Assembly (NCBI GenBank): GCA_036704825.1
Contig: JAUBSN010000002.1
Coordinates: 62,001 to 126,000 of the forward strand
Origin: Microcoleus sp036704825
GTDB lineage: Bacteria > Cyanobacteriota > Cyanobacteriia > Cyanobacteriales > Microcoleaceae
Direction of reading: 5' to 3'
DNA length: 64,000 nt
Numbering within the stretch: the first letter of the stretch is position 1; the number at the start of each line of letters is the position of its first letter. Positions 50,749-59,695 of the stretch are shown here, piece after piece. Position numbers and translations under genes: made by a program. The notes beneath the pieces were generated by a model. The model did not search any database, had not been told where the DNA came from, and was given only the letters and a program-made list of their open reading frames with translations.

Positions 50749-51517
50749 AAGGAGTAAAAGTGAGAGACTCCTGATGTCCTAGTCCTAAAACACCAAACAT
50801 TCCCAGGCTCTCATAAAAAAGCTTGTGTACCCGCTCTTGGAGGTGTGAATTGAAATAAATCATCACATTGCGGCATAAAATAACATTAAACTCATTAAAA
50901 GAATTATCAGTTGCTAGGTTGTGGTGAGCAAAGACAATATTATCTTTAAGGGAAGAGCGAAAAATCGCATTTTCATAGGCAGCAGTGTAATACTCAGAAA
51001 ACGCTCTCTTGCCCCCAGCTTGGTGATAGAGTTGCGTATATTCTTGCATTTGTTTCAGCGGGAATATCCCTGTTTTTGCTCTTTTCAAGACTAATTCATT
51101 CATGTCTGTAGCGTAAATCCGACAGCGGTCATACAGTCCTTCTTCTTGCAGCAAAATTGCCATAGAATAGACTTCTTCTCCCGTTGAACATCCAGCGTGC
51201 CAAATCCGAATAAAAGGATAAGTCCGCAGCAGCGGCACCACTTTATTTCTGAAACTAATGTAAAAACTGGGATCGCGAAACATCGCCGTTACATTGACAG
51301 AAATGTCCAGCAGTAAACGGTCTAGGTAAGCAGGATTGTGCAGTACCTTTTCCTGAAGTGCAGACACAGTGGTCAGCCGTTCCGAGCGAATAGTGTTCCT
51401 AATACGGCGTTTGAGAGAGGCAAGAGCATAATTGCGAAAATCAAATCCGTAATAGCGAAACATTCCCTCTAGTAGGAGTTGAATTTCGATTGTTTCCAGT
51501 TCATGGCTTTCGGACAT
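50690..51517 (-). CDS. cheR: CheR-type protein-glutamate methyltransferase
   Basis: This 275-residue S-adenosylmethionine-dependent methyltransferase has an N-terminal helical domain (YYGFDFRNYALASLKRRI), the AdoMet loop IWHAGCSTGEEVYSMAILLQE, IYATDMNELVLKRAKTGIF and VILCRNVMIYF, all as in CheR. It normally methylates Glu residues of chemoreceptors. Here it stands between a multi-HAMP kinase and cheB, which suggests methylation of a non-receptor target. The ATG at 51517 is clear; 90 bp of GACTAAT-type repeats lie upstream. Confidence 0.92.
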   Translation of the reverse strand: MSESHELETIEIQLLLEGMFRYYGFDFRNYALASLKRRIRNTIRSERLTTVSALQEKVLHNPAYLDRLLLDISVNVTAMFRDPSFYISFRNKVVPLLRTYPFIRIWHAGCSTGEEVYSMAILLQEEGLYDRCRIYATDMNELVLKRAKTGIFPLKQMQEYTQLYHQAGGKRAFSEYYTAAYENAIFRSSLKDNIVFAHHNLATDNSFNEFNVILCRNVMIYFNSHLQERVHKLFYESLGMFGVLGLGHQESLTFTPYEKYYEPIESSEKLYRRIK

Positions 51518-51544
51518 TTTTAATGACTAATTGGTTGTGGGGCA

Positions 51545-51605
51545 TTGTTGACTGCTGACTGCTGACTAATGACTAATGACTCATGACTAATGACTCATGA
51601 CTTCT
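51545..51605. repeat. Heptanucleotide tandem repeat (TGACTAA-type)
   Basis: Units TGACTGC, TGACTAA and TGACTCA repeat about eight times between the multi-HAMP kinase gene and cheR. The last unit ends 3 bp before the stop codon of the kinase gene. Confidence 0.8.
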
Positions 51606-51607
51606 TC

Positions 51608-54600
51608 CTATCGATAAAGCCAGACACGCAGCAGCGAGAGCAACTGTTCCGTATCAACAGGTTTGGTAATGTAGTCAGACGCCCCAGCTTCGATACATTT
51701 TTCCCGATCGCCCTTCATAGCTTTTGCAGTCAGAGCAATCATTGGCAGCGAAGCAAATTGAGGCATATTGCGAATTGCTTGCATGGTTTCGTAACCGTCC
51801 ATCTCTGGCATCATCACGTCCATCAACACAATATTTATGTCAGGCGTACTTTGCAATTTAGCAATACCCTCTCTGCCATTCTCAGCATACTCAATTTTCA
51901 TTTTATGGCGCTCCAGCATGCTCGTGAGGGCGAAAATATTCCGCATATCGTCGTCAACAACCAAGACTGTTTTGCCCGCGAGAGTCGAATCAGTTTGATA
52001 CAATTGCTCTAACATTTGGCGCTTGGGTTCCGGCAAATTTGCTTGGACTCGGTGCAAAAACAAAGCTGTTTCATCTAACAAACGTTCTGGCGATCGCACA
52101 TCTTTAACAATGATTGTTTCCGCCATGCGCTTGAGTTGAGTTTCTTCTGTTCTCGTCAACTCTTTGCCCGTATAAACAATAATCGGCAGACTTTTCAAAG
52201 TAGGCTCTTGCTTGATCTGCTCGATCAGTTCAAAACCAGTCATATCTGGCAGTCCCAAATCGAGTACAACGCAGTCAAAACGCCCTGACCTCAAAGTTGC
52301 TAGTGCCTCTGCACCGCTCCCCACAGCCGTGGTAGAAACATCGTGATTGCCGATTAAATCCACAATGCCCAGACGCTGCGTTTCGTCGTCTTCCACAACT
52401 AGCAAATTTTTCACGGGCCTCTCCACAAACCCCTTAATATCAGTTAAAGCTTTGCTCAATGCTTCGCGGCTGACAGGCTTTTGTAAGTACGCGATCGCCC
52501 CTAACTGCAAACTGCGCTGCCGCCCTTCTTCAACTGATACAATGTGAACCGGAATGTGGCGCGTACTGGGGTCGTGCTTCAAGCGATCGAGCACTGTCCA
52601 GCCATCCATCACAGGCAAATTTAGATCCAGCATAATCGCAGTTGGCTTGAACTCTCGCGCCATCGCCAAACCGATATCGCTCCGCAAAGCCAGTAAACCT
52701 TTAAAACCCTGTTCCCGCGCCATATCCAAAAGAATCCGAGCGAAGTTCACGTCATCTTCCACAATCAACAGCACGCGATCGTCCGGCTCGACATTTTCCC
52801 GGTCATCAGCGATCATCGGTGATGGATAAGGGGCGATCGGCAAGTTGAAACTTGGCGAAGGAACAGCAGAAGAAATAGCAACCGGCAATTGAGCCGTTTG
52901 CTTGCCCATTGCCGATTCGCTATCATTTATCATTCGCGATTCTTGGTAAGTTTGGGGCAGATAAAGCGTGAACCTACTACCCTCACCAGGGCTACTTGTC
53001 AATCTAATTTCTCCGCCTAACAGATTAGCGATTTCTCTACTAATTGACAAACCCAAACCCGTGCCCCCGTATTTGCGGCTAGTGCTACCATCAGCTTGTT
53101 GGAAAGCCTCAAAAATAACCCTGTGTTTTTCAGCAGAAATCCCAATCCCCGTATCGCTAACTGAGAAAGCCAAAACATTAGGCGAACTCGTTAAACTGTC
53201 TATCTCTAAACTCCACCCTTCCCGCGCTACTTCGACACGCAATTTCACCTCACCCCGCTCTGTAAACTTAAACGCATTCGAGAGGAGATTCTTCAAAACT
53301 TGTTGCAGCCGTTTAGCATCAGTATAGAGACCTTTTGGCAACCCACCCTCAAGCTCAATTTTAAAACTCAACTTCTTATCCTGGGCGATTTGGCGGAAAG
53401 TTCGATCCAAATGATCTCGCAAGTCGGCAAACAACACTTGCTCAATTTCCACTGACATCGTGCCTGATTCAATCTTAGCCAGATCCAAGATATCATTAAT
53501 CAGCCCTAGCAAATCTGTTCCCGCCGAGTAAATTGTGCGCGTGTATTCAACTTGCTTCACAGTCAAATTACCCTCAGTATTGTCAGAAAGCAATCGAGCC
53601 AAAATCAACAGCGAATTCAGCGGAGTTCGCAACTCGTGAGACATATTTGCCAGAAACTCCGACTTATACTTAGAAGTTAGAGCCAACTGTTCGGCTCTTT
53701 CTTCCAACAACCCCCTCGCCTGTTCGATATCTCGGTTTTTCCGCTCAACTTCCTTATTTTGCAGCGCTAGCAATTCAGCTTGTTCTTCTAATTCTTCATT
53801 CGTTTGTTGCAACTCTTCCTGCTGACTCTTCAACAGTTCCTCAGATGCGCGTAGGGACTGCGCTTGTTGTTCGAGACGCTTGTTAGTTTCCGTTAGTTCT
53901 TTTTGCTGAGTTTGCAACTCTTCGGCCAAAGACTGCGACTGTTTCAGCAACTCTTCCGTCCGCATACTCGCCGCAATTGTATTTAAAACAATGGCAATAC
54001 TTTCTGTAAGTTGGTCGAGAAATGTCAAGTGTATTTCGCTGAAGCGGCGGAACGAAGCTAACTCTATTACTGCCGTTACTTGTCCCTCAAATAATACGGG
54101 TAAAACCACGACATTCAGCGGCGTAGATTCTCCCAATCCCGATCCAATTTTAATGTAGTTTTCCGGCACTTCAGTCAACAGGATTCGTTCCTTTTCCAGG
54201 GCGCACTGTCCTACCAAACCTTCCCCTAAATGGAATCTATTTCCTAACTGTTTGCGTTCGCGGTATGCGTAGGTACTTAAGAGTTTGAGAAACGGATCGT
54301 GTTCCATACCTTCCATCATAAAGAATACGCCATGCTGAGCAGAAACCAGCGGCGTCAATTCTGATAAAATTAGTTTAGAAACAGTTTCTAAATCCCGCTG
54401 ACCTTGTAGCATTCGAGTGAACTTAGCGAGGTTGGTTTTCAGCCAATCTTGCTCAGTATTCTTCTGCGTAGTCTCCCGGAGATTGGCAATCATCTGGTTA
54501 ATGTTGTCCTTAACGATCGCAACTTCTCCTTCAGTAGCGACGGAAATTGACCTGGTTAAATCGCCTCTGGTAACAGCAATTGCCACTTCGGCGATCGCCC

Positions 54601-57424
54601 GCAACTGAGTAGTCAAATTCGCCGCCAATTCATTCACATTATCCGTCAAATCTCGCCACGTCCCCGCCGCGCCCGGAACCTTCGCCTGGCCGCCCAATTT
54701 CCCTTCAATTCCCACCTCCCGCGCCACAGTAGTAACTTGATCGGCAAACGTCGCCAGCGTATCGATCATCTCATTAATCGTATCTGCCAGAGTCGCAATT
54801 TCTCCCTTAGCCTCCAGCATTAATTTGCGCTTCAAATCGCCATTCGCCACCGCCGTCACAACCTTAGCAATACCCCGCACTTGCGCTGTCAAATTCCCCG
54901 CCATCGAGTTTACGTTGTCGGTTAAATCTTTCCAAGTTCCCGCAACTCCTTTCACGTCAGCTTGACCGCCCAATTTACCCTCAGTTCCCACCTCCCGCGC
55001 CACCCGCGTCACCTCAGAAGCGAAGGAATTAAGCTGATCCACCATCACGTTAATAGTATCTTTCAACTCCAGAATTTCGCCTTTGACATCGACGGTGATT
55101 TTCTTAGACAAATCGCCATTTGCCACCGCTTTCGTCACTTCCGCAATATTCCGCACCTGCGCCGTCAAATTCCCCGCCATCAAGTTAACATTATCAGTTA
55201 AATCTTTCCACGTTCCCCCTACACCCCGCACGTAAGCTTGCACGCCTAATTTACCTTCCGTTCCCACTTCCCTCGCCACCCTGGTTACTTCTGATGCGAA
55301 GGAACTCAACTGATCCACCATGATGTTAATCGTATTTTTCAGTTCGAGAATTTCCCCTTTGACATCTACTGTAATTTTCTTGGATAAATCGCCATTTGCC
55401 ACAGCGGTTGTTACTTCAGCAATGTTGCGTACTTGTGCTGTTAAATTCCCCGCCATCGAGTTAACTGAATCCGTTAAATCTTTCCAGGTTCCTGCAACTC
55501 CTTTAACTTCAGCTTGCACGCCTAATTTCCCTTCCGTTCCCACTTCTCTAGCCACCCGCGTTACTTCCGAAGCAAAGGAGTTTAACTGATCTACCATCGT
55601 GTTGACGGTGTTTTTTAACTCCAGAATTTCCCCTTTCACATCGACAGTAATTTTCTTAGATAAATCGCCATTTGCTACAGCAGTCGTAACAGCCGCAATA
55701 TTCCGTACTTGTTCTGTCAAACTACCCGCCATAAAATTGACTGAATCAGTTAAATCCTTCCAAGTTCCTGCTACGCCTCGGACATCCGCTTGACCGCCGA
55801 GTTTACCTTCGGAACCCACTTCTCTAGCCACCCGCGTTACTTCAGATGCGAAGGAATTAAGCTGATCCACCATCACGTTAATGGTGTTTTTCAGTTCTAA
55901 AATTTCGCCTTTAACCTGTACGGTAATTTTTTTAGATAAGTCACCGTTAGCAACAGCAGTAGTCACCTCAGCAATATTGCGTACTTGTGCTGTTAAATTC
56001 CCGGCCATTGAGTTAACTGAATCCGTTAAATCTTTCCAGGTTCCTGCTACTTCCTGCACTTCTGCCTGTACGCCTAATTTCCCTTCAGTCCCCACTTCCC
56101 TAGCAACTCTGGTTACTTCAGATGCGAAGGAATTTAACTGGTCAACCATCGTGTTGACGGTGTTTTTGAGTTCGAGAATTTCCCCTTTAACATCTACGGT
56201 AATTTTCTTGGATAAATCGCCCTTGGCCACAGCGGTTGTTACTTCAGCGATGTTGCGGACTTGTGCTGTCAAACTGCCTGCCATGAAGTTAACGCTATCC
56301 GTTAAATCCTTCCAAGTTCCGGCAACTCCTTTAACTTCAGCTTGACCGCCGAGTTTGCCTTCGGAACCTACTTCTCTCGCCACCCGCGTTACTTCCGACG
56401 CAAAGGAATTTAACTGATCCACCATGATGTTAATAGTGTTTTTTAACTCCAGAATTTCACCTTTAACATCTACTGTAATTTTTTTAGATAAGTCACCATT
56501 TGCCACAGCCGTCGTCACTTCCGCAATGTTCCGTACTTGTGCCGTAAGATTGCCGGCCATCGAGTTAACTGAATCCGTTAAATCTTTCCAGGTTCCTGCA
56601 ACTCCCCGCACTTCAGCTTGCACGCCTAATTTCCCTTCGGTTCCCACTTCCCTAGCAACTCTGGTTACTTCTGATGCGAAGGAGCTCAACTGATCCACCA
56701 TGATGTTAATCGTGTTTTTCAGTTCGAGAATTTCACCTTTGACATCTACTGTAATTTTCTTCGACAAGTCGCCATTTGCCACCGCCGTTGTCACTTCGGC
56801 AATGTTACGCACTTGTGCTGTTAAATTCCCCGCCATCGAGTTAACTGAATCCGTTAAATCTTTCCAGGTTCCCGCAACTCCTTTAACTTCAGCTTGCACC
56901 CCTAATTTCCCTTCGGTTCCTACTTCCCTTGCCACCCGCGTTACTTCCGACGCAAAGGAACTCAACTGGTCTACCATTGTGTTAACAATTTGGGCTGTTT
57001 GGAGGAATTCTCCTTTGAGGGGTCTGTCTTCTATTTCTAGGGCGATGGTTTGCGATAAATCTCCTTTTGCTACGGCCCGAATTACTCTGGCGGTTTCAGA
57101 GGTTGGTTGCACTAAATCTGTAATTAAGGTATTGACAGAATTTACGCTAGCTGCCCATGACCCCTCGGCGCTGCCGATGGTGGCCCGCTGGGCGATTTTT
57201 CCTTCTTTACCGACAACTGTGCCGATGCGATCGAGTTCGGCCGCCATTCTCTCATTGAGCTCGATAATGTCGTTAAGTTCGTCAGCAATTTTCCCCGCTA
57301 GACCGGTCTGGTCTATGGGCATCCGAACTGAAAAGTCCCCTTTTTTGACAGCTACTAAGGTTCTGAGTAACTGTTTGGCATAACCATTACTTGAATTGGG
57401 GTTTGTTATCTGTGCAGTTGACAT
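51608..57424 (-). CDS. Soluble multi-HAMP hybrid histidine kinase with GAF and three receivers
   Basis: This is a 1,938-residue protein without membrane helices. Residues about 20-1030 hold 11 HAMP units spaced 92 residues (276 bp); seven are nearly identical (VANGDLSKKITVDVKGEILE). Then a GAF domain (about 1040-1190), coiled coil, HisKA (SHELRTPLNSLLIL, His near 1261), HATPase and three receivers (about 1548, 1670 and 1815 onward, Asp in MLDLNLPVMDGW, VLDLGLPDMTGF, LMDVMMPEMDGY). The HAMP array is strikingly like that of fungal group III (Nik1/Os-1) kinases. The ATG at 57424 has AAAGGT upstream and is preferred to one 20 codons earlier. It probably leads the cheR-cheB-kinase operon. Confidence 0.93.
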   Translation of the reverse strand: MSTAQITNPNSSNGYAKQLLRTLVAVKKGDFSVRMPIDQTGLAGKIADELNDIIELNERMAAELDRIGTVVGKEGKIAQRATIGSAEGSWAASVNSVNTLITDLVQPTSETARVIRAVAKGDLSQTIALEIEDRPLKGEFLQTAQIVNTMVDQLSSFASEVTRVAREVGTEGKLGVQAEVKGVAGTWKDLTDSVNSMAGNLTAQVRNIAEVTTAVANGDLSKKITVDVKGEILELKNTINIMVDQLSSFASEVTRVAREVGTEGKLGVQAEVRGVAGTWKDLTDSVNSMAGNLTAQVRNIAEVTTAVANGDLSKKITVDVKGEILELKNTINIMVDQLNSFASEVTRVAREVGSEGKLGGQAEVKGVAGTWKDLTDSVNFMAGSLTAQVRNIAEVTTAVAKGDLSKKITVDVKGEILELKNTVNTMVDQLNSFASEVTRVAREVGTEGKLGVQAEVQEVAGTWKDLTDSVNSMAGNLTAQVRNIAEVTTAVANGDLSKKITVQVKGEILELKNTINVMVDQLNSFASEVTRVAREVGSEGKLGGQADVRGVAGTWKDLTDSVNFMAGSLTEQVRNIAAVTTAVANGDLSKKITVDVKGEILELKNTVNTMVDQLNSFASEVTRVAREVGTEGKLGVQAEVKGVAGTWKDLTDSVNSMAGNLTAQVRNIAEVTTAVANGDLSKKITVDVKGEILELKNTINIMVDQLSSFASEVTRVAREVGTEGKLGVQAYVRGVGGTWKDLTDNVNLMAGNLTAQVRNIAEVTKAVANGDLSKKITVDVKGEILELKDTINVMVDQLNSFASEVTRVAREVGTEGKLGGQADVKGVAGTWKDLTDNVNSMAGNLTAQVRGIAKVVTAVANGDLKRKLMLEAKGEIATLADTINEMIDTLATFADQVTTVAREVGIEGKLGGQAKVPGAAGTWRDLTDNVNELAANLTTQLRAIAEVAIAVTRGDLTRSISVATEGEVAIVKDNINQMIANLRETTQKNTEQDWLKTNLAKFTRMLQGQRDLETVSKLILSELTPLVSAQHGVFFMMEGMEHDPFLKLLSTYAYRERKQLGNRFHLGEGLVGQCALEKERILLTEVPENYIKIGSGLGESTPLNVVVLPVLFEGQVTAVIELASFRRFSEIHLTFLDQLTESIAIVLNTIAASMRTEELLKQSQSLAEELQTQQKELTETNKRLEQQAQSLRASEELLKSQQEELQQTNEELEEQAELLALQNKEVERKNRDIEQARGLLEERAEQLALTSKYKSEFLANMSHELRTPLNSLLILARLLSDNTEGNLTVKQVEYTRTIYSAGTDLLGLINDILDLAKIESGTMSVEIEQVLFADLRDHLDRTFRQIAQDKKLSFKIELEGGLPKGLYTDAKRLQQVLKNLLSNAFKFTERGEVKLRVEVAREGWSLEIDSLTSSPNVLAFSVSDTGIGISAEKHRVIFEAFQQADGSTSRKYGGTGLGLSISREIANLLGGEIRLTSSPGEGSRFTLYLPQTYQESRMINDSESAMGKQTAQLPVAISSAVPSPSFNLPIAPYPSPMIADDRENVEPDDRVLLIVEDDVNFARILLDMAREQGFKGLLALRSDIGLAMAREFKPTAIMLDLNLPVMDGWTVLDRLKHDPSTRHIPVHIVSVEEGRQRSLQLGAIAYLQKPVSREALSKALTDIKGFVERPVKNLLVVEDDETQRLGIVDLIGNHDVSTTAVGSGAEALATLRSGRFDCVVLDLGLPDMTGFELIEQIKQEPTLKSLPIIVYTGKELTRTEETQLKRMAETIIVKDVRSPERLLDETALFLHRVQANLPEPKRQMLEQLYQTDSTLAGKTVLVVDDDMRNIFALTSMLERHKMKIEYAENGREGIAKLQSTPDINIVLMDVMMPEMDGYETMQAIRNMPQFASLPMIALTAKAMKGDREKCIEAGASDYITKPVDTEQLLSLLRVWLYR

Positions 57425-57891
57425 GACCGTTACCTTTGGGGAGTTTGAAGGGGTTTCCCGCTGCTGAGTGCGTTGATGGGGCAAGACATCTGGTTGGCAG
57501 TGCGGGTTGAGGCTGCAGCAACCCTAGCTCTCACGAGTTTTTGGGGATGGTATTGCTATTATCTGACTAAATTAGCGGTAGATTGCTTCTGTTAAAAGAT
57601 GGATGACAAAGTGATGTCTATTATGGTACCAGGTTTTACATTAGACCTGGAGCGAAAATAAAGTCAAGGGCTACAGGATGCTTACTCTACAAGAGCTTTG
57701 ATGTACGATCGCATAAAAAGCTTCCCCTTCCCCCGGATTACAAAGCTCGACGTGAAAGCCCCGTGGGTTTGCGCTGTTGATGAAACGCAGTGGCAGCTTA
57801 AAAGCGGAGAGTAAAGTGTTGCAATGTAAAGATTCCTGTAGCTCCGAGAATCTTACGCCAAATGATGCACCCTAAAGTAGGAGGTAAGACG
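57425..57891. other. Gene-free stretch upstream of the multi-HAMP kinase
   Basis: It must contain the promoter of the leftward kinase gene. The part from about 57650 may be debris of the insertion element whose tnpB relic follows, but no frame could be recognised. Confidence 0.4.
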
Positions 57892-58318
57892 GTGCTAGTT
57901 TTTGATTTCAAAACCTAGGGGAAATCAAGTCAGTTTGCAGCAGTAGATGAAGCAATTCGTACCGCGCAATTCGTCCGTAATAGCTGTATTCGGCTGTGGA
58001 TGCACAGCCGAAAGGTGGGTAAATACGATTTGCAAAAATACTGTGCTGTACTAGCGAGTGATTTTCCGAATGCTTACGAACTCAATTCAATAGACCTCTT
58101 GCAAAAATGCACCAGACCCCTCCCCAACCCTCCCCTTAATAAGGGGAGGGAGCCTAATTTTTCAGGCTTCCCCCCAAAGCTTGGGGGGCTCTTTGGGGGG
58201 TGAGTTTTTGACTTTTGGAAGAGGTCTAATGGCAAGACTTGCCAGCGCACACCAGCCCGGTCTTCAATCTCCCGATTCTACGATAAATGCAAGAATAACA
58301 AGCGTGGTAAAAAAGGAT
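57892..58318 (+). pseudogene. tnpB: tnpB relic (IS200/IS605-type RNA-guided nuclease), disrupted
   Basis: A GTG at 57892 with AGGAGG upstream opens a frame reading VLVFDFKT, then an in-frame TAG, then DEAIRTAQFVRNSCIRLW and GKYDLQKYCAVLASDFPNAY, the N-terminus of IS605-type TnpB. At 58091 it is broken by a 138-bp MITE; after it the frame resumes as MARL...RSSISRFYDKCKNNKRGKKG and ends at an IS1-family element. Nothing of the RuvC domain remains. It is certainly non-functional. Confidence 0.88.
58091..58228. mobile_element. 138-bp MITE inserted in the tnpB relic
   Basis: Terminal inverted repeats TAGACCTCTTGCAAAA (58091) and TTTTGGAAGAGGTCTA (58213-58228) match at 15 of 16 positions. Inside are two GC-rich hairpins (CCTCCCCTTAATAAGGGGAGG and CCCCCCAAAGCTTGGGGGG). 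Removing it restores the TnpB reading frame from NAYELNS to MARL, so the borders are well fixed; the target duplication is at most 1-2 bp. Confidence 0.88.
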
Positions 58319-58342
58319 GGCGTTGCTGAATAGAGGTATGAA

Positions 58343-59170
58343 TTAAGCAGGAACAGGGATATCTAAAAATTTGAGATAATGAATTAATAAATCTATTGAG
58401 AGTCCTAACATTTCAAGCGACTTAGAATAGCAGAGGGTGCGGCGAGGCAGTCGAACTCGCGGAGTGTCTAAAACTGGTATTCTCTCTCTCAAATAAAGGT
58501 CATATAAGTTTTATCACAGTACGATATTCATCAGGAATAAAACCCGGAGCGAATTGCAATTGTTCTGTAAAATAAAAATAGAATTTCCAAGACTTGACTA
58601 AGGATCGCAAATTAAATAACTTACAATTTTAATTATTATTGTGGGATGGGCCTGAAAGCCCGTCCAAAAATGGCGGGCTTTCAGGCCCACTCCTCTTTCC
58701 TTGTGTAAGTTATTTAATTCTCATTCCTAATTTCCATAAACGACGAAAATTTGGGGCGCTCTGAGATCCTAATACCCAACTTAAAATTCCCGCCTTGAAG
58801 TGGTCAACCGCTGTCCAGATCCAGGTTTTTTTTTGATATCACAAAAATTTATAACTCATCAAGTTCTGCTATTTCGGGTAATACCTCTGGGCTATAGGCT
58901 TCTGGTAACAGTTTTCCGACCGCTTTTACCCAAGTTATAATTGTGGTATAATGAACTCGCAATGACCGCCTTCGCTTGCCCGAAAACCCATCCCAGTGAC
59001 ATACATTTTTAGGCATTATTTTTGAATTTCATCACTGTACCCTCTTTGATTCTCATAGGAGTCAATAAACTGGCGATCGCACTTGACACAGACGCGGTGC
59101 ATATTTACCTTCCTTAATCCCATATTGGCGAATATGGGTTGATTTAAATTCAGGACATTGCCTAAACATT
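58343..59170 (-). pseudogene. IS1-family transposase pseudogene
   Basis: On the minus strand the pieces read QCPEFKSTHIRQYGIKEGKY, GKRRRSLRVHYTTIITWVKA, PEIAELDEL then TAA, a shift to WIWTAVDHFKAGILSWVLGS, a break at the palindrome, then KSWKFYFYFTEQLQFAPGFI, another shift, and RRTLCYSKSLEMLGLSIDLL to the stop at 58343. ELDE and the WTAVDHF block are parts of the DDE-type core of cyanobacterial IS1 transposases. At least one stop, two frameshifts and one insertion make it dead. Confidence 0.82.
58641..58690. repeat. Perfect palindrome inside the IS1 relic
   Basis: GGGCCTGAAAGCCCG (58648-58662) and CGGGCTTTCAGGCCC (58674-58688) pair at all 15 positions around an 11-nt loop. It interrupts the transposase relic and resembles the 39029-39134 repeats. 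Confidence 0.85.
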
Positions 59171-59202
59171 ACCCTAAATTCATCCCTCTATTATGCAACG
59201 CC

Positions 59203-59695
59203 TATCTATCTTTATAACCCTCACGATATCGAGGATCGATATTGTTGGCTGTGCAGCTATGACCAAATGTTTAAGGATATGTAATTATACATCCATAGCC
59301 CTATCTGCTTTCTAGCTCCTCAGTGTCTTTATTCTCTTATTCTACTTCTCGGAGAGCGGCAGAAGAGGGGTAAGTTCGATAGGAGGTTTGCGGGCATAAC
59401 TTTACAATGCACTCACTCAGCCTGGAGTAGAGTATTTTGTCTGATTTATGGTAGACTTACAATAATGGTAAGGTTAATGAAATTTACAGTCCGCGAGTCA
59501 GAACAATTGCTATATATAGCGCTCCTAAATCATTTGTGAATTTCTTACTCCCTCCCCTTACTAAGGGGAGGGCTGGGGTGGGGTAAAAAATTTACAACTC
59601 CTGCAAGGATTGCTATAGTAGGTAATTTTTAGATGTTATTAATTTTCTTGCCAGAATAGAGATACAATTATCAGCGAAGTTGAGGATTTCAGGCT
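59203..59695. other. Upstream region of the PKS/NRPS gene with a MITE-like repeat
   Basis: About 490 bp without a gene. At 59515-59617 TATAGCGCTCCTAAATC... is loosely matched by its complement ending GCAAGGATTGCTATA, around the palindrome CTCCCCTTACTAAGGGGAG. The promoter of the PKS gene should lie here, but no motif is convincing. Confidence 0.55.

Larger units (their letters stand above)
58319..59202 (-). mobile_element. Degraded IS1-family insertion element
   Basis: Left end GGCGTTGCTGAATAGAGGTA... (58319-58344) and right end (reverse complement, 59177-59202) match at 23 of 26 positions. The inside carries a minus-strand transposase relic and a palindromic insertion at 58641-58690. No clear target duplication is seen; the left flank is tnpB, the right flank is not, so a rearrangement has occurred. 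Confidence 0.82.

Noticed and set aside
54962..57383. A series of + strand frames of 60-230 codons with repeated sequence
   Set aside because: They are the antisense of the repeated HAMP units, which explains both their openness and their mutual similarity.
51608..57424. Possible tandem-repeat array other than protein coding (276-bp period)
   Set aside because: The period is a multiple of three and the frame is continuous; the repeat is the HAMP protein unit.
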